Of a stretch of DNA of 64,000 nt, positions 35,026-44,158 are shown one piece after another; the first letter of the stretch is position 1, and each line of letters opens with the position of its first letter. The notes below the pieces were generated by a model. It saw only the letters and a program-made list of their open reading frames with translations. It did no database searches and was not told the DNA's origin. A program made the translations under genes and the position numbers. Source of the DNA: Mycolicibacterium rhodesiae NBB3 (lineage in GTDB: Bacteria; Actinomycetota; Actinomycetes; Mycobacteriales; Mycobacteriaceae); the NCBI RefSeq assembly GCF_000230895.2, contig NC_016604.1:992001-1056000 (forward strand), given 5' to 3'.

Positions 35026-35820
35026 ATGCAACTCGACGGTCGACATGTCCTGGTTACCGGTGCAACAGGGGGGATCGGTCGAGCCATCGCTCACGAACTC
35101 GCTGCGCGAGGCTGCGTCGTCACGGTGACGGGCCGACGCGACATCGAGGTTGCTCGATTGGCCGGCCAACTGGGTCCGTCCGCGCGCGGGTTCACCGCTG
35201 ACCTCACCGACCCTCACGCCGTTCAAGAGTTGATGTCGCGTGCGGCGCCGGTCGATGTGCTCATCGCCAACGCCGGGATCGGCATTCCGCAGGATCTCGG
35301 CACGCTCAGCGATGCGGAGGTCGAGGAGGCGATCCGGGTCAACCTGCTGGCCCCTGCGACGCTGGCGCGTGCAGCGATCGGGCCGATGAAACGGCGCGGC
35401 CAGGGCCATATCGTCTTCATCTCGTCAGGCGCTGGGCTGGTCGCGACGCCGGGGAACGGGACCGTGTACACGGCCACCAAGTGGGGCCTTCGCGGACTCG
35501 GGCTTGCACTGAAGCAGGAGTTGCACGGTACCGGTGTCGGCGTTTCCACGATCTTTCCCGGGCCCGTCCGCGACGCCGGAATGCTGGCAGAAACCGGAGT
35601 CAGCCTTCCCCGTGGCTTTGGTACGAGTTCCCCAGAGGACGTGGCGCGCGCCGTAGCGACCGCGATCACGCGTGACAAGACCGAAACGACGGTGGCGTCG
35701 CCAGCTGTCCGCGTGCTCGCGACGGTGGGTGTCGTCGCGCCGGTCCTGATAGGTCGCCTGGCCCGATGGGCAGGTGCCGGACGCGTTCGTGACGCGATGC
35801 TGGACCGTTCGACGGACTAG
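35026..35820 (+). CDS. Short-chain dehydrogenase/reductase
   Basis: 264 residues with TGATGGIG, NAGIGIP, catalytic Ser in ISSGAG and YTATK. It is similar in layout to the SDR at 17754-18551, including the PGPVRDAGM / PGAIRDAGM segment after the active site, so the two probably belong to one subfamily. Substrate unknown. Its last 4 bp overlap the end of the convergent PucR-type regulator gene (CTAG palindrome shared by both stops). Confidence 0.88.
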   Translation: MQLDGRHVLVTGATGGIGRAIAHELAARGCVVTVTGRRDIEVARLAGQLGPSARGFTADLTDPHAVQELMSRAAPVDVLIANAGIGIPQDLGTLSDAEVEEAIRVNLLAPATLARAAIGPMKRRGQGHIVFISSGAGLVATPGNGTVYTATKWGLRGLGLALKQELHGTGVGVSTIFPGPVRDAGMLAETGVSLPRGFGTSSPEDVARAVATAITRDKTETTVASPAVRVLATVGVVAPVLIGRLARWAGAGRVRDAMLDRSTD

Positions 35821-37148
35821 GTGACCGGCCGCAGTGACCCAGAAGAGATGTCGTCGGTGGTCGCTGCCGGCGTCGGAGATGTCTGCGCGGCCAGATCGGA
35901 CAGGGTGAGGGCGACTCGCAGCTCGAGGTTGCGCCTGTCCAACGACCTGCCGAGAACCTCCTCGGCCTGGCGGATCCGGTACGCCACCGTGTTCTCGTGG
36001 ATGTGCAGTCGCTTGGCGGTCCGTCCCCGGCTGCAGTTCTCGTCGAGGTAGGTCTTGACCGTCGCGGCGAGCCGACGGGTCGTTTCGTCGCTCGCCCCCA
36101 GCCTGCCCAACTCACGTCGCACGAACGCACGGGCCTGACCGATGTCTGCAGTGGCGATGGCCCGCAGGGAAATGCTGTGGTAGCGAGTGACGCTGCCCGC
36201 GGGTTCGCCGGCGAGTATGGCGATTCGCTGTGCTTCGAGAGCCTCGGAATGGCTCGTGCGCATTCCGGCCAGACCGCGCGCTGGTTCACCGACGACGACC
36301 CGCACGCCGGGGGCGGTCGCGGTCCGAAACCGTAACTCGTCCAACACTTTCGACGGCACGTCGCTGTGTGAGCCGATCCAGGCCGCGACCGACAGGATTC
36401 CGAGCGGATACACCAGCGGCTTCTGAGTGCCGATCGCGGCGGCGATGTCGCGAATCGCAGATTCGAGAACGGACTGGGTGTTGCGACCCTCTTCGTGCAC
36501 GTCCAACCATGCAATGGCGGCCACGTGCACGCGTCCCACCTCATAGCGCAGCCGCCGGCTCGCGACTTCAGCGTCGATGGGTTTTCCTGCCAGGATCGTG
36601 GTAATCGTCTCTGCTTGGTTGGCGGCCGCGCTGCGCTGCCACCTGTCTCGCTCAGCGGTGTACACCTCCTCGACCAGGCACAGCGCGGCATCGACGTAGG
36701 CGAACATCCATGCCGAACACAACTCGGCCGCGAGGTTCAGCTCATCGGTGTCACGCGCGTGGGCGCTCAGTATTGCGGTCATGTGCTGAGCCGTCGCGGC
36801 GTGGCCGAGCCGATAGCTGCGCATCAATGTCGTCAGTGCGAGGCCGTGCTGTGCACCGTCCTGCGCGTATGCCAACGTCGGAGAACCGAGGCGTGCCGCC
36901 TCGGCGGGATCCGCGCCTGCCGATAACACCTCGGCAAAGTCGCGAATGCTCGCTTCGGTGCTCGCGCGGTTCACCTCGAGCGCCTGGGGGCTCGCGAGAA
37001 GATCGGGCAAGCGCTCACCGGTGTACGTATTCGCCGCAGCGGCGATGTCGGCAGCGCGCTCCGCAAGGTCGGCTGCGGCCGGGCGAAGCACGGCCGCCCA
37101 TACTCGGCGCTGGTCATCGCCCTGCGCGCCTGCCCACGCCGGCTCCAT
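35817..37148 (-). CDS. PucR/CdaR-type transcriptional regulator
   Basis: About 443 residues from ATG 37148; a GTG three codons upstream is also possible, and the frame stays open to 37304. The C-terminal helix-turn-helix (RRLAATVKTYLDENCSRGRT, AKRLHIHENTVAYRIRQAEE) is the PucR HTH_30 type, preceded by a GGDEF-like middle region (VVVGEPARGLAGMRTSHSEA) and an N-terminal RsbRD-type helical segment. It is divergent from the WS/DGAT-FadD-sulfatase operon, about 115 bp away, so control of that operon is likely by position. Confidence 0.85.
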   Translation of the reverse strand: MEPAWAGAQGDDQRRVWAAVLRPAAADLAERAADIAAAANTYTGERLPDLLASPQALEVNRASTEASIRDFAEVLSAGADPAEAARLGSPTLAYAQDGAQHGLALTTLMRSYRLGHAATAQHMTAILSAHARDTDELNLAAELCSAWMFAYVDAALCLVEEVYTAERDRWQRSAAANQAETITTILAGKPIDAEVASRRLRYEVGRVHVAAIAWLDVHEEGRNTQSVLESAIRDIAAAIGTQKPLVYPLGILSVAAWIGSHSDVPSKVLDELRFRTATAPGVRVVVGEPARGLAGMRTSHSEALEAQRIAILAGEPAGSVTRYHSISLRAIATADIGQARAFVRRELGRLGASDETTRRLAATVKTYLDENCSRGRTAKRLHIHENTVAYRIRQAEEVLGRSLDRRNLELRVALTLSDLAAQTSPTPAATTDDISSGSLRPVT

Positions 37149-37264
37149 GAAATGCACGGTAACGCCCGCGTCCTGCCCACGGTGCTGATATTCGACAACA
37201 CCGCGGCCCAGCGTTGGCGCGCACGGACAAGCGAATGATGGCCGACGCAAACGACCATCGTCAC

Positions 37265-38764
37265 ATGCGACAACTAACCAGCGTCGACGCCCAGTTCCTG
37301 GCAATGGAAAACCCCCGCGTCCAAGGACACGTCAGCGTGCTCGGCATCTACGACCCGCACACCACGTCGGGCCGGAACCTCGACGCCGAGCTCGTTCGTG
37401 AATTGATAAGCGAGCGGTTGCATCTCCTGCCGACCTTCCGCTGGCGGCTGGCGCAGGTGCCGCTTTCCCTCGACTACCCGTACTGGGTCGACGACGGGAC
37501 CTTCGACATCGAGTACCACGTCCGAGAGCTTGCGCTGCCGGCCCCCGGCGATCGGCAGCAGCTTGCCGAGCAGGTGGCTCGAATCATCGGCCGCCAGCTC
37601 GACAGAGCGCGCCCCCTCTGGGAGGTGTACGTGATCCACGGTCTCGAGGACGGTGGGGTCGCGGTACTGACGAAAATGCATCACGCCGCAGTCGACGGAG
37701 TTTCGGGTGCCGAGGTCATGAGCATCCTCCTAGACGACACCACAGGCCGCAAACCGGAAAAGGCGCCGGCGGTGGTCGCGGAGAAATTCCCATCCGAGGT
37801 AGAGATGCTCGGACGCGGTCTTATCGGACTGCTGCGCCAACCGCTTCGGATATTGCGCTCGGGGCCAACGGCTTTGCCGCATCTCGACGACGTGCCGACT
37901 ATTCGACACTTGCCTGGCGTGAAAGCGGTCGCCCGAAGCAGCCGGTTGGTGAAGAGGGTCCTTCCTGGCGGCTCAGCCCCACGAGGCAGCGATGTCACGG
38001 CGCCGCGGACCCGATTCCAGGCGCGTGTGTCACCTCATCGTCGTGTCGCGTTTGGATCGATGTCGCTGGCCGAAGTCAAAACGATCAAGAACACCTTCGG
38101 GTGCACCGTGAACGACGTCGTGCTGGCCGTCTGCACCTCAGGCCTGCGCACCTGGCTGGACGAGCGGCAAGAACTGCCGTCCGAGCCCCTGGCCGGCTTC
38201 ATTCCCATGTCGGTGCGGACCCCCGAGCAGAAGGGCACGTTCGGCAACCGCGTGTCAGTGATGATCACCGAGCTGCCGACCGATGTGGCCGACCCTGTCG
38301 AGCGCCTGCGCCGCATCAACGAAGCGATGTCGACCGCCAAGGAGCGCCACCGCGCCCTTCCGGCATCGCTGCTGCAGGACGCCAACCATTTCATTCCGCC
38401 CGCGCTCTTCGCGCAGGCGGCCAGGACGACCTCCCGCCTGGCGGGCATGCGCGGCCTCAGCCAGCCCGCCAACGTCATGATCTCGAACGTCCCTGGACCT
38501 GCAGCCCCGTTGTATCTCGGTGGCGCGCGGCAACGCTCCCAGTTCCCGGTTTCAGGAGTGCTGGACGGAATCGGCATCAACATCACCGTGATGAGCTATC
38601 AGGAGTCGCTTGAATTCGGCATCGTCGTCGACCGCGAACTACTCGACGACCCGTGGCCGCTCCTCGACGCGCTGGGAGCCGGACTCGATGAGCTCCTCGC
38701 CCTTGCGCGCAAGCGTCAACCCACGCCAATCCGACGCTCGAGCGCCGGCAAGGCCAGGCCATGA
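37265..38764 (+). CDS. WS/DGAT-type wax ester synthase / diacylglycerol acyltransferase
   Basis: 499 residues from ATG 37265 (MRQLTSVDAQFL, the usual family N-terminus); in-frame ATGs at 37214, 37235 and 37238 are alternatives. The catalytic HHAAVDG is at residues 139-145, and a PGPAAPLYLGG-type motif follows near 410-420. These enzymes esterify acyl-CoA onto diacylglycerol or alcohols; mycobacteria carry many (tgs genes) for storage lipid. Its stop overlaps the acyl-CoA ligase start (ATGA at 38761-38764), so an activated acyl chain could be handed to it. Confidence 0.92.
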   Translation: MRQLTSVDAQFLAMENPRVQGHVSVLGIYDPHTTSGRNLDAELVRELISERLHLLPTFRWRLAQVPLSLDYPYWVDDGTFDIEYHVRELALPAPGDRQQLAEQVARIIGRQLDRARPLWEVYVIHGLEDGGVAVLTKMHHAAVDGVSGAEVMSILLDDTTGRKPEKAPAVVAEKFPSEVEMLGRGLIGLLRQPLRILRSGPTALPHLDDVPTIRHLPGVKAVARSSRLVKRVLPGGSAPRGSDVTAPRTRFQARVSPHRRVAFGSMSLAEVKTIKNTFGCTVNDVVLAVCTSGLRTWLDERQELPSEPLAGFIPMSVRTPEQKGTFGNRVSVMITELPTDVADPVERLRRINEAMSTAKERHRALPASLLQDANHFIPPALFAQAARTTSRLAGMRGLSQPANVMISNVPGPAAPLYLGGARQRSQFPVSGVLDGIGINITVMSYQESLEFGIVVDRELLDDPWPLLDALGAGLDELLALARKRQPTPIRRSSAGKARP

Positions 38765-40347
38765 CCGGCGATCAGCTCACCGTGACGAGCATCGTCGAAC
38801 GGGCCGAGAAGTTTCACGCCGATCGGGAAGTCGTGTCCCGGCGATCGTCGGGCGTGACCGATCGGACCACGTACGGCGCCTGCGCCCGCCGTGCCCGCCG
38901 CCTGGCCGGTGCGCTGAGCGACCTCGGCGTCAATGAAGGCGATCGGGTGGCGACGCTGTTGTGGAACCAGAGCGAGCATCTCGAGCTGTACTTCGCGGTT
39001 CCCGCCATGGGCGCGGTCATCCATACGCTGAACCCGCGCCTGTTTCCCGACGAGCTCGCATTCATTGTCGAGGATGCTGAAGACAGCGTCATCGTCGTCG
39101 ACGAGACGCTACTCGAGGTATTCGAAACCTTCCGCTCAACATACGATTTCACCCACATCATCGTCGTCACGCACACGGGACGGGCCCCCGCCGGGACGCT
39201 GGACTACGAGTCTCTGGTGGCCGGCGCCGAAGCGGCCGACTGGCCCGCACTCGACGAGAACAGCGCCGCTGCGATGTGCTACACCTCCGGCACGACCGGC
39301 AGGCCCAAAGGTGTCGTGTACTCGCACCGGGCGCTCGTGTTGCACTCGCTTGTTGCAGCGTTGCCCGACCAGCTGGCCGTATCGGCAAGGGACACAGTCC
39401 TTCCTGTCGTACCGATGTTCCATGCCAACGCGTGGGGCCTGCCGTACGCCGCTGCGCTGGCGGGCGCCCGGCTGGTCTTACCCGGTCCGCGTGTGGACGC
39501 GGAAAGCGTGCTCGATCTGTGCTCCTACGAACAGGTGACCATGACGGCCGGCGTCCCCACGGTGTGGATGGCGATGCTTGCCGCGCTGGATAACGAGCCA
39601 GAACGGTGGCAGTTGACCGAACTGGACAGATTGATCGTCGGTGGCTCCGCAGTGCCTCGGGCGATGTTCGAGGGGTTCGACCGCCACGGGCTGACCGTGG
39701 TGCAGGCCTGGGGAATGACCGAAACGGCCCCGCTGGGCGCGGTATGTCGCCTGCCGTCGCGACTCGATCAGAGCAACGCCGACGAGCAGTACAACTATCG
39801 CGCCCGGCAGGGTACCGCGACCCCGTTGTTCCATATTCGCGCCCGCGACGAGGACGGCAACACAATCGCCTGGGATGACGCGGCGATGGGCGAACTCGAG
39901 GTCCGCGGCCCGTGGGTGGCGACCGGCTACCACGCAGGGCGCGGCGCCGACAGCTTCACCGCCGACGGCTGGTTCAAGACAGGCGATGTCGTGCGGATCG
40001 ACCCACACGGGTGCATCCGTATCTGCGACCGCTCGAAGGACCTTGTCAAGTCCGGCGGCGAGTGGATCTCCTCCGTCGACCTCGAAAACAAGCTCATGTC
40101 GCACCCCGCGGTTTCGCAGGCAGCGGTGATCGCTGTCCCCGACAACCGATGGGGCGAACGCCCTCTCGCCGTCGTGGCGAGGCGGCCCGGCACCGAGGTC
40201 TCCGCCGACGAGTTGCGCGCGCACCTTGCCCAGGAGTTCGCCAAGTGGCAGCTACCGGATCGTTTCGAGTTCGTCGACGCGATCCCCTGCACGGCCACCG
40301 GCAAGTTCAAGAAAACCGATCTGCGGACCCAGTTCGCAACAGTCTGA
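38761..40347 (+). CDS. Acyl-CoA ligase (FadD family)
   Basis: 528 residues. The AMP-binding motif YTSGTTGRPKGV, the GMTETAPLG motif, the hinge GWFKTGDVVRID, and the C-terminal TATGKFKK with its catalytic Lys are complete, so it should form acyl-adenylate and then acyl-CoA. The layout is that of medium/long-chain fatty-acyl-CoA ligases. The upstream overlap with the WS/DGAT gene and the next start 11 bp after its stop place it in the middle of an operon. Confidence 0.93.
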   Translation: MTGDQLTVTSIVERAEKFHADREVVSRRSSGVTDRTTYGACARRARRLAGALSDLGVNEGDRVATLLWNQSEHLELYFAVPAMGAVIHTLNPRLFPDELAFIVEDAEDSVIVVDETLLEVFETFRSTYDFTHIIVVTHTGRAPAGTLDYESLVAGAEAADWPALDENSAAAMCYTSGTTGRPKGVVYSHRALVLHSLVAALPDQLAVSARDTVLPVVPMFHANAWGLPYAAALAGARLVLPGPRVDAESVLDLCSYEQVTMTAGVPTVWMAMLAALDNEPERWQLTELDRLIVGGSAVPRAMFEGFDRHGLTVVQAWGMTETAPLGAVCRLPSRLDQSNADEQYNYRARQGTATPLFHIRARDEDGNTIAWDDAAMGELEVRGPWVATGYHAGRGADSFTADGWFKTGDVVRIDPHGCIRICDRSKDLVKSGGEWISSVDLENKLMSHPAVSQAAVIAVPDNRWGERPLAVVARRPGTEVSADELRAHLAQEFAKWQLPDRFEFVDAIPCTATGKFKKTDLRTQFATV

Positions 40348-40358
40348 AAGGAAATCAC

Positions 40359-40958
40359 GTGAGCCGCTTCGACATCACCAAGACCAATATCGCTGTGGAG
40401 CGATTGATCGAGACGACCGAGAACCCACGCCATCTCTATCTGCTGCACGCCTACAACCGGCATCGCTATCTGGAGATGGCGGGCCGTTACGAGGAGATCT
40501 TCGCTCCCGACATGACGGTTGAAAAGCCGGTCTACCACTTCACCATGCTCGGCAAGAGCCTCACAGTCGAAGGTGCCGAAGCCGTCAAGGCGCTGTACCA
40601 CGGGTGGTCTGAGACAGCGCAGTGCATCTTTTACGTCGAAGACGAGAAGCTGGCGGTCAGCGACACGATGATTGTGTCGAGTTCGGTCATTTACCAGCAG
40701 ACCCCGGGCGCTGTCCTGGCAGCCGAAGGAGCACCCGTCAATCCCGACGCCACCTACCTGGTTAAAACTGCCGAGCACATGATCTGGCCGTACGACGATC
40801 AGGGCCGGCTGGTCGGCGAGGACGTCTGGGAATTCGACGAGACGGTGCGGGAGTTCATCGAGATCGATCCGGTCGACGTCCTGTCGGTCGAGCAGTCGGC
40901 GAAGTTGCTCGATCCTCTGATCAAGCCTCTGCCGGCGATCAATCCGTTCGTCGCCTGA
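40359..40958 (+). CDS. SnoaL/NTF2-like protein
   Basis: 199 residues from GTG 40359. AAAGGA at 40347-40352 overlaps the ligase stop and lies 6 nt upstream. NRHRYLEMAGRYEEIFAPDM and the alternating beta pattern that follows suggest a cone-shaped alpha+beta barrel of the SnoaL/NTF2-like superfamily. Members include steroid delta-isomerase and polyketide cyclases as well as non-catalytic binders. Placed between an acyl-CoA ligase and a sulfatase, it could act on or bind a steroid- or polyketide-like intermediate (inference). Confidence 0.65.
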   Translation: MSRFDITKTNIAVERLIETTENPRHLYLLHAYNRHRYLEMAGRYEEIFAPDMTVEKPVYHFTMLGKSLTVEGAEAVKALYHGWSETAQCIFYVEDEKLAVSDTMIVSSSVIYQQTPGAVLAAEGAPVNPDATYLVKTAEHMIWPYDDQGRLVGEDVWEFDETVREFIEIDPVDVLSVEQSAKLLDPLIKPLPAINPFVA

Positions 40959-41016
40959 CCGCGACGCCGATTCTGCGATTAGATCGATAGCCGACAGACA
41001 CAAAGGAGAACCGAGA

Positions 41017-43356
41017 ATGCCCGATGGCGTGAACGACGACGTAGTGGCGGAGCGTCTCCCGGGCGGTGAAACGTTGCCGTTCGCGCCCACGCCGTCGGCG
41101 AGCATCGCCGGGCGGACACTGGAGGAATCCACCTACGCCCAACGCGTCGTCCCGCGTCGCCTACACGACGACGCCCCCAATATCGTGATCGTGTTGATCG
41201 ATGACGCTGGGCCTGGGCTGCCGACAACCTTCGGCGGTGAAGTCAGCACCGAGACCATGGATCGCGTCTGCGCAGAAGGCGTGTCCTACAACCGGTTCCA
41301 CACCACCGCCATGTGCTCCCCTACCCGGGCGTCATTGCTCACCGGGCGCAACCACCACGAGATCGGCAACGGCCAGATCGCGGAATTGGCCAACGACTGG
41401 GACGGGTACGCCGGCAAGATTCCACGCAGCAGCGCCACGGTGGCCGAAGTGCTCAAGCAGTACGGGTATGCCACGTCGGCGTTCGGCAAGTGGCACAACA
41501 CACCGGCCGAGGAGACGACCGCCGCGGGTCCGTTCGAAAACTGGCCCACCGGACTGGGCTTCGAATACTTCTACGGGTTCCTCGCGGGCGAAGCGTCGCA
41601 ATACGAGCCCCACCTGGTGCGTAACACGACGGTCGTAGCACCACCCAGGACGCCGGAGGAGGGCTACCACCTCTCCGAGGATCTGGCCGACGACGCCATC
41701 AGCTGGCTGCGTAGACATAAGGCGTTCAATGCCGACAGACCCTTCTTCATGTACTGGGCCAGCGGCTGCCTGCACGGCCCGCACCACATCATGAAGGAGT
41801 GGGCCGACAAGTACGCCGGCAAGTTCGATGACGGCTGGGACGCCTACCGGGAACGGGTTTTCGCCCGAGCGAAGGACAAGGGTTGGATCCCGCAGGACTG
41901 CGAACTCACCGAACGAGACGAGACGTTGGCATCATGGGACAGCATCCCCGAGGATGAGAAGCCGTTCCAACGGCGGCTGATGGAAGTGGCGGCCGGCTAC
42001 GCCGAACACGTCGACGTCCAGGTCGGCAGGCTTCACGACGAGCTCGACGAGCTCGGCTACGGCGACAACACGCTCTTCTTCTACATCTGGGGTGACAACG
42101 GATCGTCCGGCGAAGGCCAGAACGGCACGATCGCAGAACTGTTGGCACAGAACGGTATTCCGACGACCGTTCGCCAGCACATCGACGCGCTGGACGAACT
42201 CGGCGGCCTTGACGTGTTGGGCTCACCGCTCGTCGACAACCAGTACCACGCGGCATGGGCATGGGCGGGAAGCACACCGTACAAAGGCATGAAGCTTCTG
42301 GCGTCACACCTCGGTGGCACCCGGAACCCGATGGCCGTCAAGTGGCCGAGGCGTATCAGTGCTGACACCGCACCACGCGACACCTTTCTCCACTGCAACG
42401 ACGTGGTGCCGACCATCTACGAGGTCGTCGGAATCCAGCCGCCGCTCGTCGTCAACGGCACACCGCAGATCCCCCTTGCCGGAGCGAGTTTCGCGCGCAC
42501 ACTCACCGACCGGTCCGCCGACGGCGGGAAGAAGACGCAGTACTTCGAGATCATGGGCAGCCGGGCGATCTATCACGACGGCTGGCTGGCAAGTGCACGC
42601 GGCCCGCGGCTGCCCTGGGTGCCCGGCCAACCCGAAGGCATCGCTACTTGGACCCCCGACAACGATCGGTGGGAGCTCTATCACCTCGACGAAGATTGGT
42701 CGCAAGCCCACGATCTCGCCGAGCACCACGTGGAGAAACTCGCGCAGATGCGGGAGATGTTCGCGATCGAGGCCGCCCGCAACTCGGTGCTTCCCGTCGG
42801 TGGCGGACTGTGGGTTCCTGTCTACCACCCGGAACTGCGGATCGCCCCGCCCTACCGAGAGTGGGAGTTCTCCGGGGACACCGTCCGCATGCCCGAGTTC
42901 TGCGCTCCGGCGTTGGGCAACAAGAACAACGTGGTCACCATCGAGGCGGAGCTGCCCGACGATGCAAGCGGGGTGTTGTACGCGCTCGGTGCCGCGGCAG
43001 GCGGGTTGACCTGTTACCTCGACGACGGCTACCTCTGCTACGAGTACAACTTGTTCATCCTGCAGCGCACCAAAATCCGATCCGAACAGAAGCTGCCGTC
43101 CGGCGCGGTCACGATCTCCGTCGAGACAACCTACGCCGAACAGCGTCCGGCGGGACCGTTGAACATCACGCTTCGCGTCGGCGACCACACCGCCGCCACC
43201 GGCGTCGTACCCATCAGTGCACCGCTGCTGTTCACCGCCAACGACTGCCTCGATATCGGGACATGCTTGGGCTCGCCGGTGTCACTCGACTACCGCGAAC
43301 GCGCGCCGTTTCCCTTCGAGGGGCAGATCCGACGCGTCCACGTCGCCTACACGTGA
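41017..43356 (+). CDS. Arylsulfatase (formylglycine-dependent type I sulfatase)
   Basis: 779 residues without signal peptide. Metal-binding Asp62-Asp63, the sulfatase signature CSPTRASLLTGR with Cys100 (converted to formylglycine by an FGE), GKWHN, and the second metal site WGDNGSS are present. The C-terminal ~130 residues form an extra beta-rich domain seen in large mycobacterial AtsA/AtsD-like sulfatases. It removes sulfate from an aryl or alkyl sulfate ester in the cytosol. AAAGGAG lies upstream of the ATG. Its stop overlaps the start of a broken phosphotransferase-like gene. Confidence 0.93.
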   Translation: MPDGVNDDVVAERLPGGETLPFAPTPSASIAGRTLEESTYAQRVVPRRLHDDAPNIVIVLIDDAGPGLPTTFGGEVSTETMDRVCAEGVSYNRFHTTAMCSPTRASLLTGRNHHEIGNGQIAELANDWDGYAGKIPRSSATVAEVLKQYGYATSAFGKWHNTPAEETTAAGPFENWPTGLGFEYFYGFLAGEASQYEPHLVRNTTVVAPPRTPEEGYHLSEDLADDAISWLRRHKAFNADRPFFMYWASGCLHGPHHIMKEWADKYAGKFDDGWDAYRERVFARAKDKGWIPQDCELTERDETLASWDSIPEDEKPFQRRLMEVAAGYAEHVDVQVGRLHDELDELGYGDNTLFFYIWGDNGSSGEGQNGTIAELLAQNGIPTTVRQHIDALDELGGLDVLGSPLVDNQYHAAWAWAGSTPYKGMKLLASHLGGTRNPMAVKWPRRISADTAPRDTFLHCNDVVPTIYEVVGIQPPLVVNGTPQIPLAGASFARTLTDRSADGGKKTQYFEIMGSRAIYHDGWLASARGPRLPWVPGQPEGIATWTPDNDRWELYHLDEDWSQAHDLAEHHVEKLAQMREMFAIEAARNSVLPVGGGLWVPVYHPELRIAPPYREWEFSGDTVRMPEFCAPALGNKNNVVTIEAELPDDASGVLYALGAAAGGLTCYLDDGYLCYEYNLFILQRTKIRSEQKLPSGAVTISVETTYAEQRPAGPLNITLRVGDHTAATGVVPISAPLLFTANDCLDIGTCLGSPVSLDYRERAPFPFEGQIRRVHVAYT

Positions 43357-43523
43357 ACAAAAGCAAGCTGATCGTCCTCAACGGCGGCTCTAGTGCAGGC
43401 AAGAGTTCGGTCGCGCTCGACTTCCAGGAGCTCGCCGCAAAGCTGGATGCATCTCGGCATCGACGTGTTCTGGGGCGCACTCCCGCACAGCCAACTCGAC
43501 CTGGCGCCCCGATACCGCAGTAG
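43353..43523 (+). pseudogene. Remnant of a chloramphenicol-phosphotransferase-like gene, frameshifted and truncated
   Basis: GTG 43353 overlaps the sulfatase stop (GTGA). The first frame encodes KLIVLNGGSSAGKSSVALDF, a P-loop typical of the CPT-like phosphotransferase family. After FQELAAKL the family sequence continues only in the +1 frame (WMHLGIDVFWGALPHSQLD, around 43440-43500), showing one frameshift. Nothing of the remaining ~120 residues usual for the family follows. It was once probably the last gene of the sulfatase operon; any product now would be non-functional. Confidence 0.8.
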
Positions 43524-43621
43524 ACCGGTGTCGCCTCAAGCCGGAGTGAACGTTTCCAATTTCCAAGAGATTTCGGTTTGAAGATGCACCAGATTGGAGA
43601 AAAAGACTCCCACGGCTGTGC

Positions 43622-43637
43622 TGTGACGTGTATCACA
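43622..43637 (+). promoter_or_regulatory. Perfect CRP-type palindrome
   Basis: TGTGACGTGTATCACA fits TGTGA-N6-TCACA exactly, the consensus of mycobacterial Crp (Rv3676 type). It ends 18 bp before ATG 43656. So close to the start codon it would repress, or act through an upstream promoter. Confidence 0.65.
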
Positions 43638-43655
43638 ACACTAGAGGGGGAAACC

Positions 43656-44114
43656 ATGGACCCAAAGTTCACTCCCGCTTTCGTCGGGGCGCTGGTGCTG
43701 GCAGTGGTTGTCTTGATGGCCGTCGCGATCGCGGCAGAGCAGTGGCGACGTCGGCGAGATCGCTGCGATGGGGTGCTGCTGGCCTGGGATGACCTCCGAC
43801 TGACCGCCACGCACCTCATCGTCGGGTCGCGCCGCGACGCGCGACAGATTCCGCTCACCGGCCTCAGCGCCAAGGTTGATTTCGTCGCCACGCGAGGCCG
43901 AGCCGATGGTGACGACAGCGTTCACCTCGTAATCGAGAACGCCGGCCTCGACATCCGCCGCTCGCAGCCCTACTCGTACGGGTCCAGCGGCAACGCGCAG
44001 ATGTTCGCGATCAAGTTCAACGCGCTCAGCGGCCACGACGCACCGGCACCGCACCTACCCAGCATCCGTCCCGACGACGGCTTTGGCGGACCGGCGGATC
44101 GTCTTGCCGCCTGA
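43656..44114 (+). CDS. Small single-pass membrane protein, unknown function
   Basis: 152 residues from ATG 43656 with GAGGGGGAAA upstream. One N-terminal membrane helix (about 8-28, VGALVLAVVVLMAVAIAAEQW) is followed by an Arg-rich stop-transfer segment (RRRRDR) and a cytosolic domain with beta-strand character. I do not recognise the family. A perfect CRP-type palindrome 18 bp upstream suggests cAMP-linked control. It stands alone between the broken phosphotransferase gene and the convergent metalloprotease gene. Confidence 0.7.
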   Translation: MDPKFTPAFVGALVLAVVVLMAVAIAAEQWRRRRDRCDGVLLAWDDLRLTATHLIVGSRRDARQIPLTGLSAKVDFVATRGRADGDDSVHLVIENAGLDIRRSQPYSYGSSGNAQMFAIKFNALSGHDAPAPHLPSIRPDDGFGGPADRLAA

Positions 44115-44158
44115 CAGACGTCCGGCGACGACGCGCTGCGGCCGGCCGAGTAGAGCTC

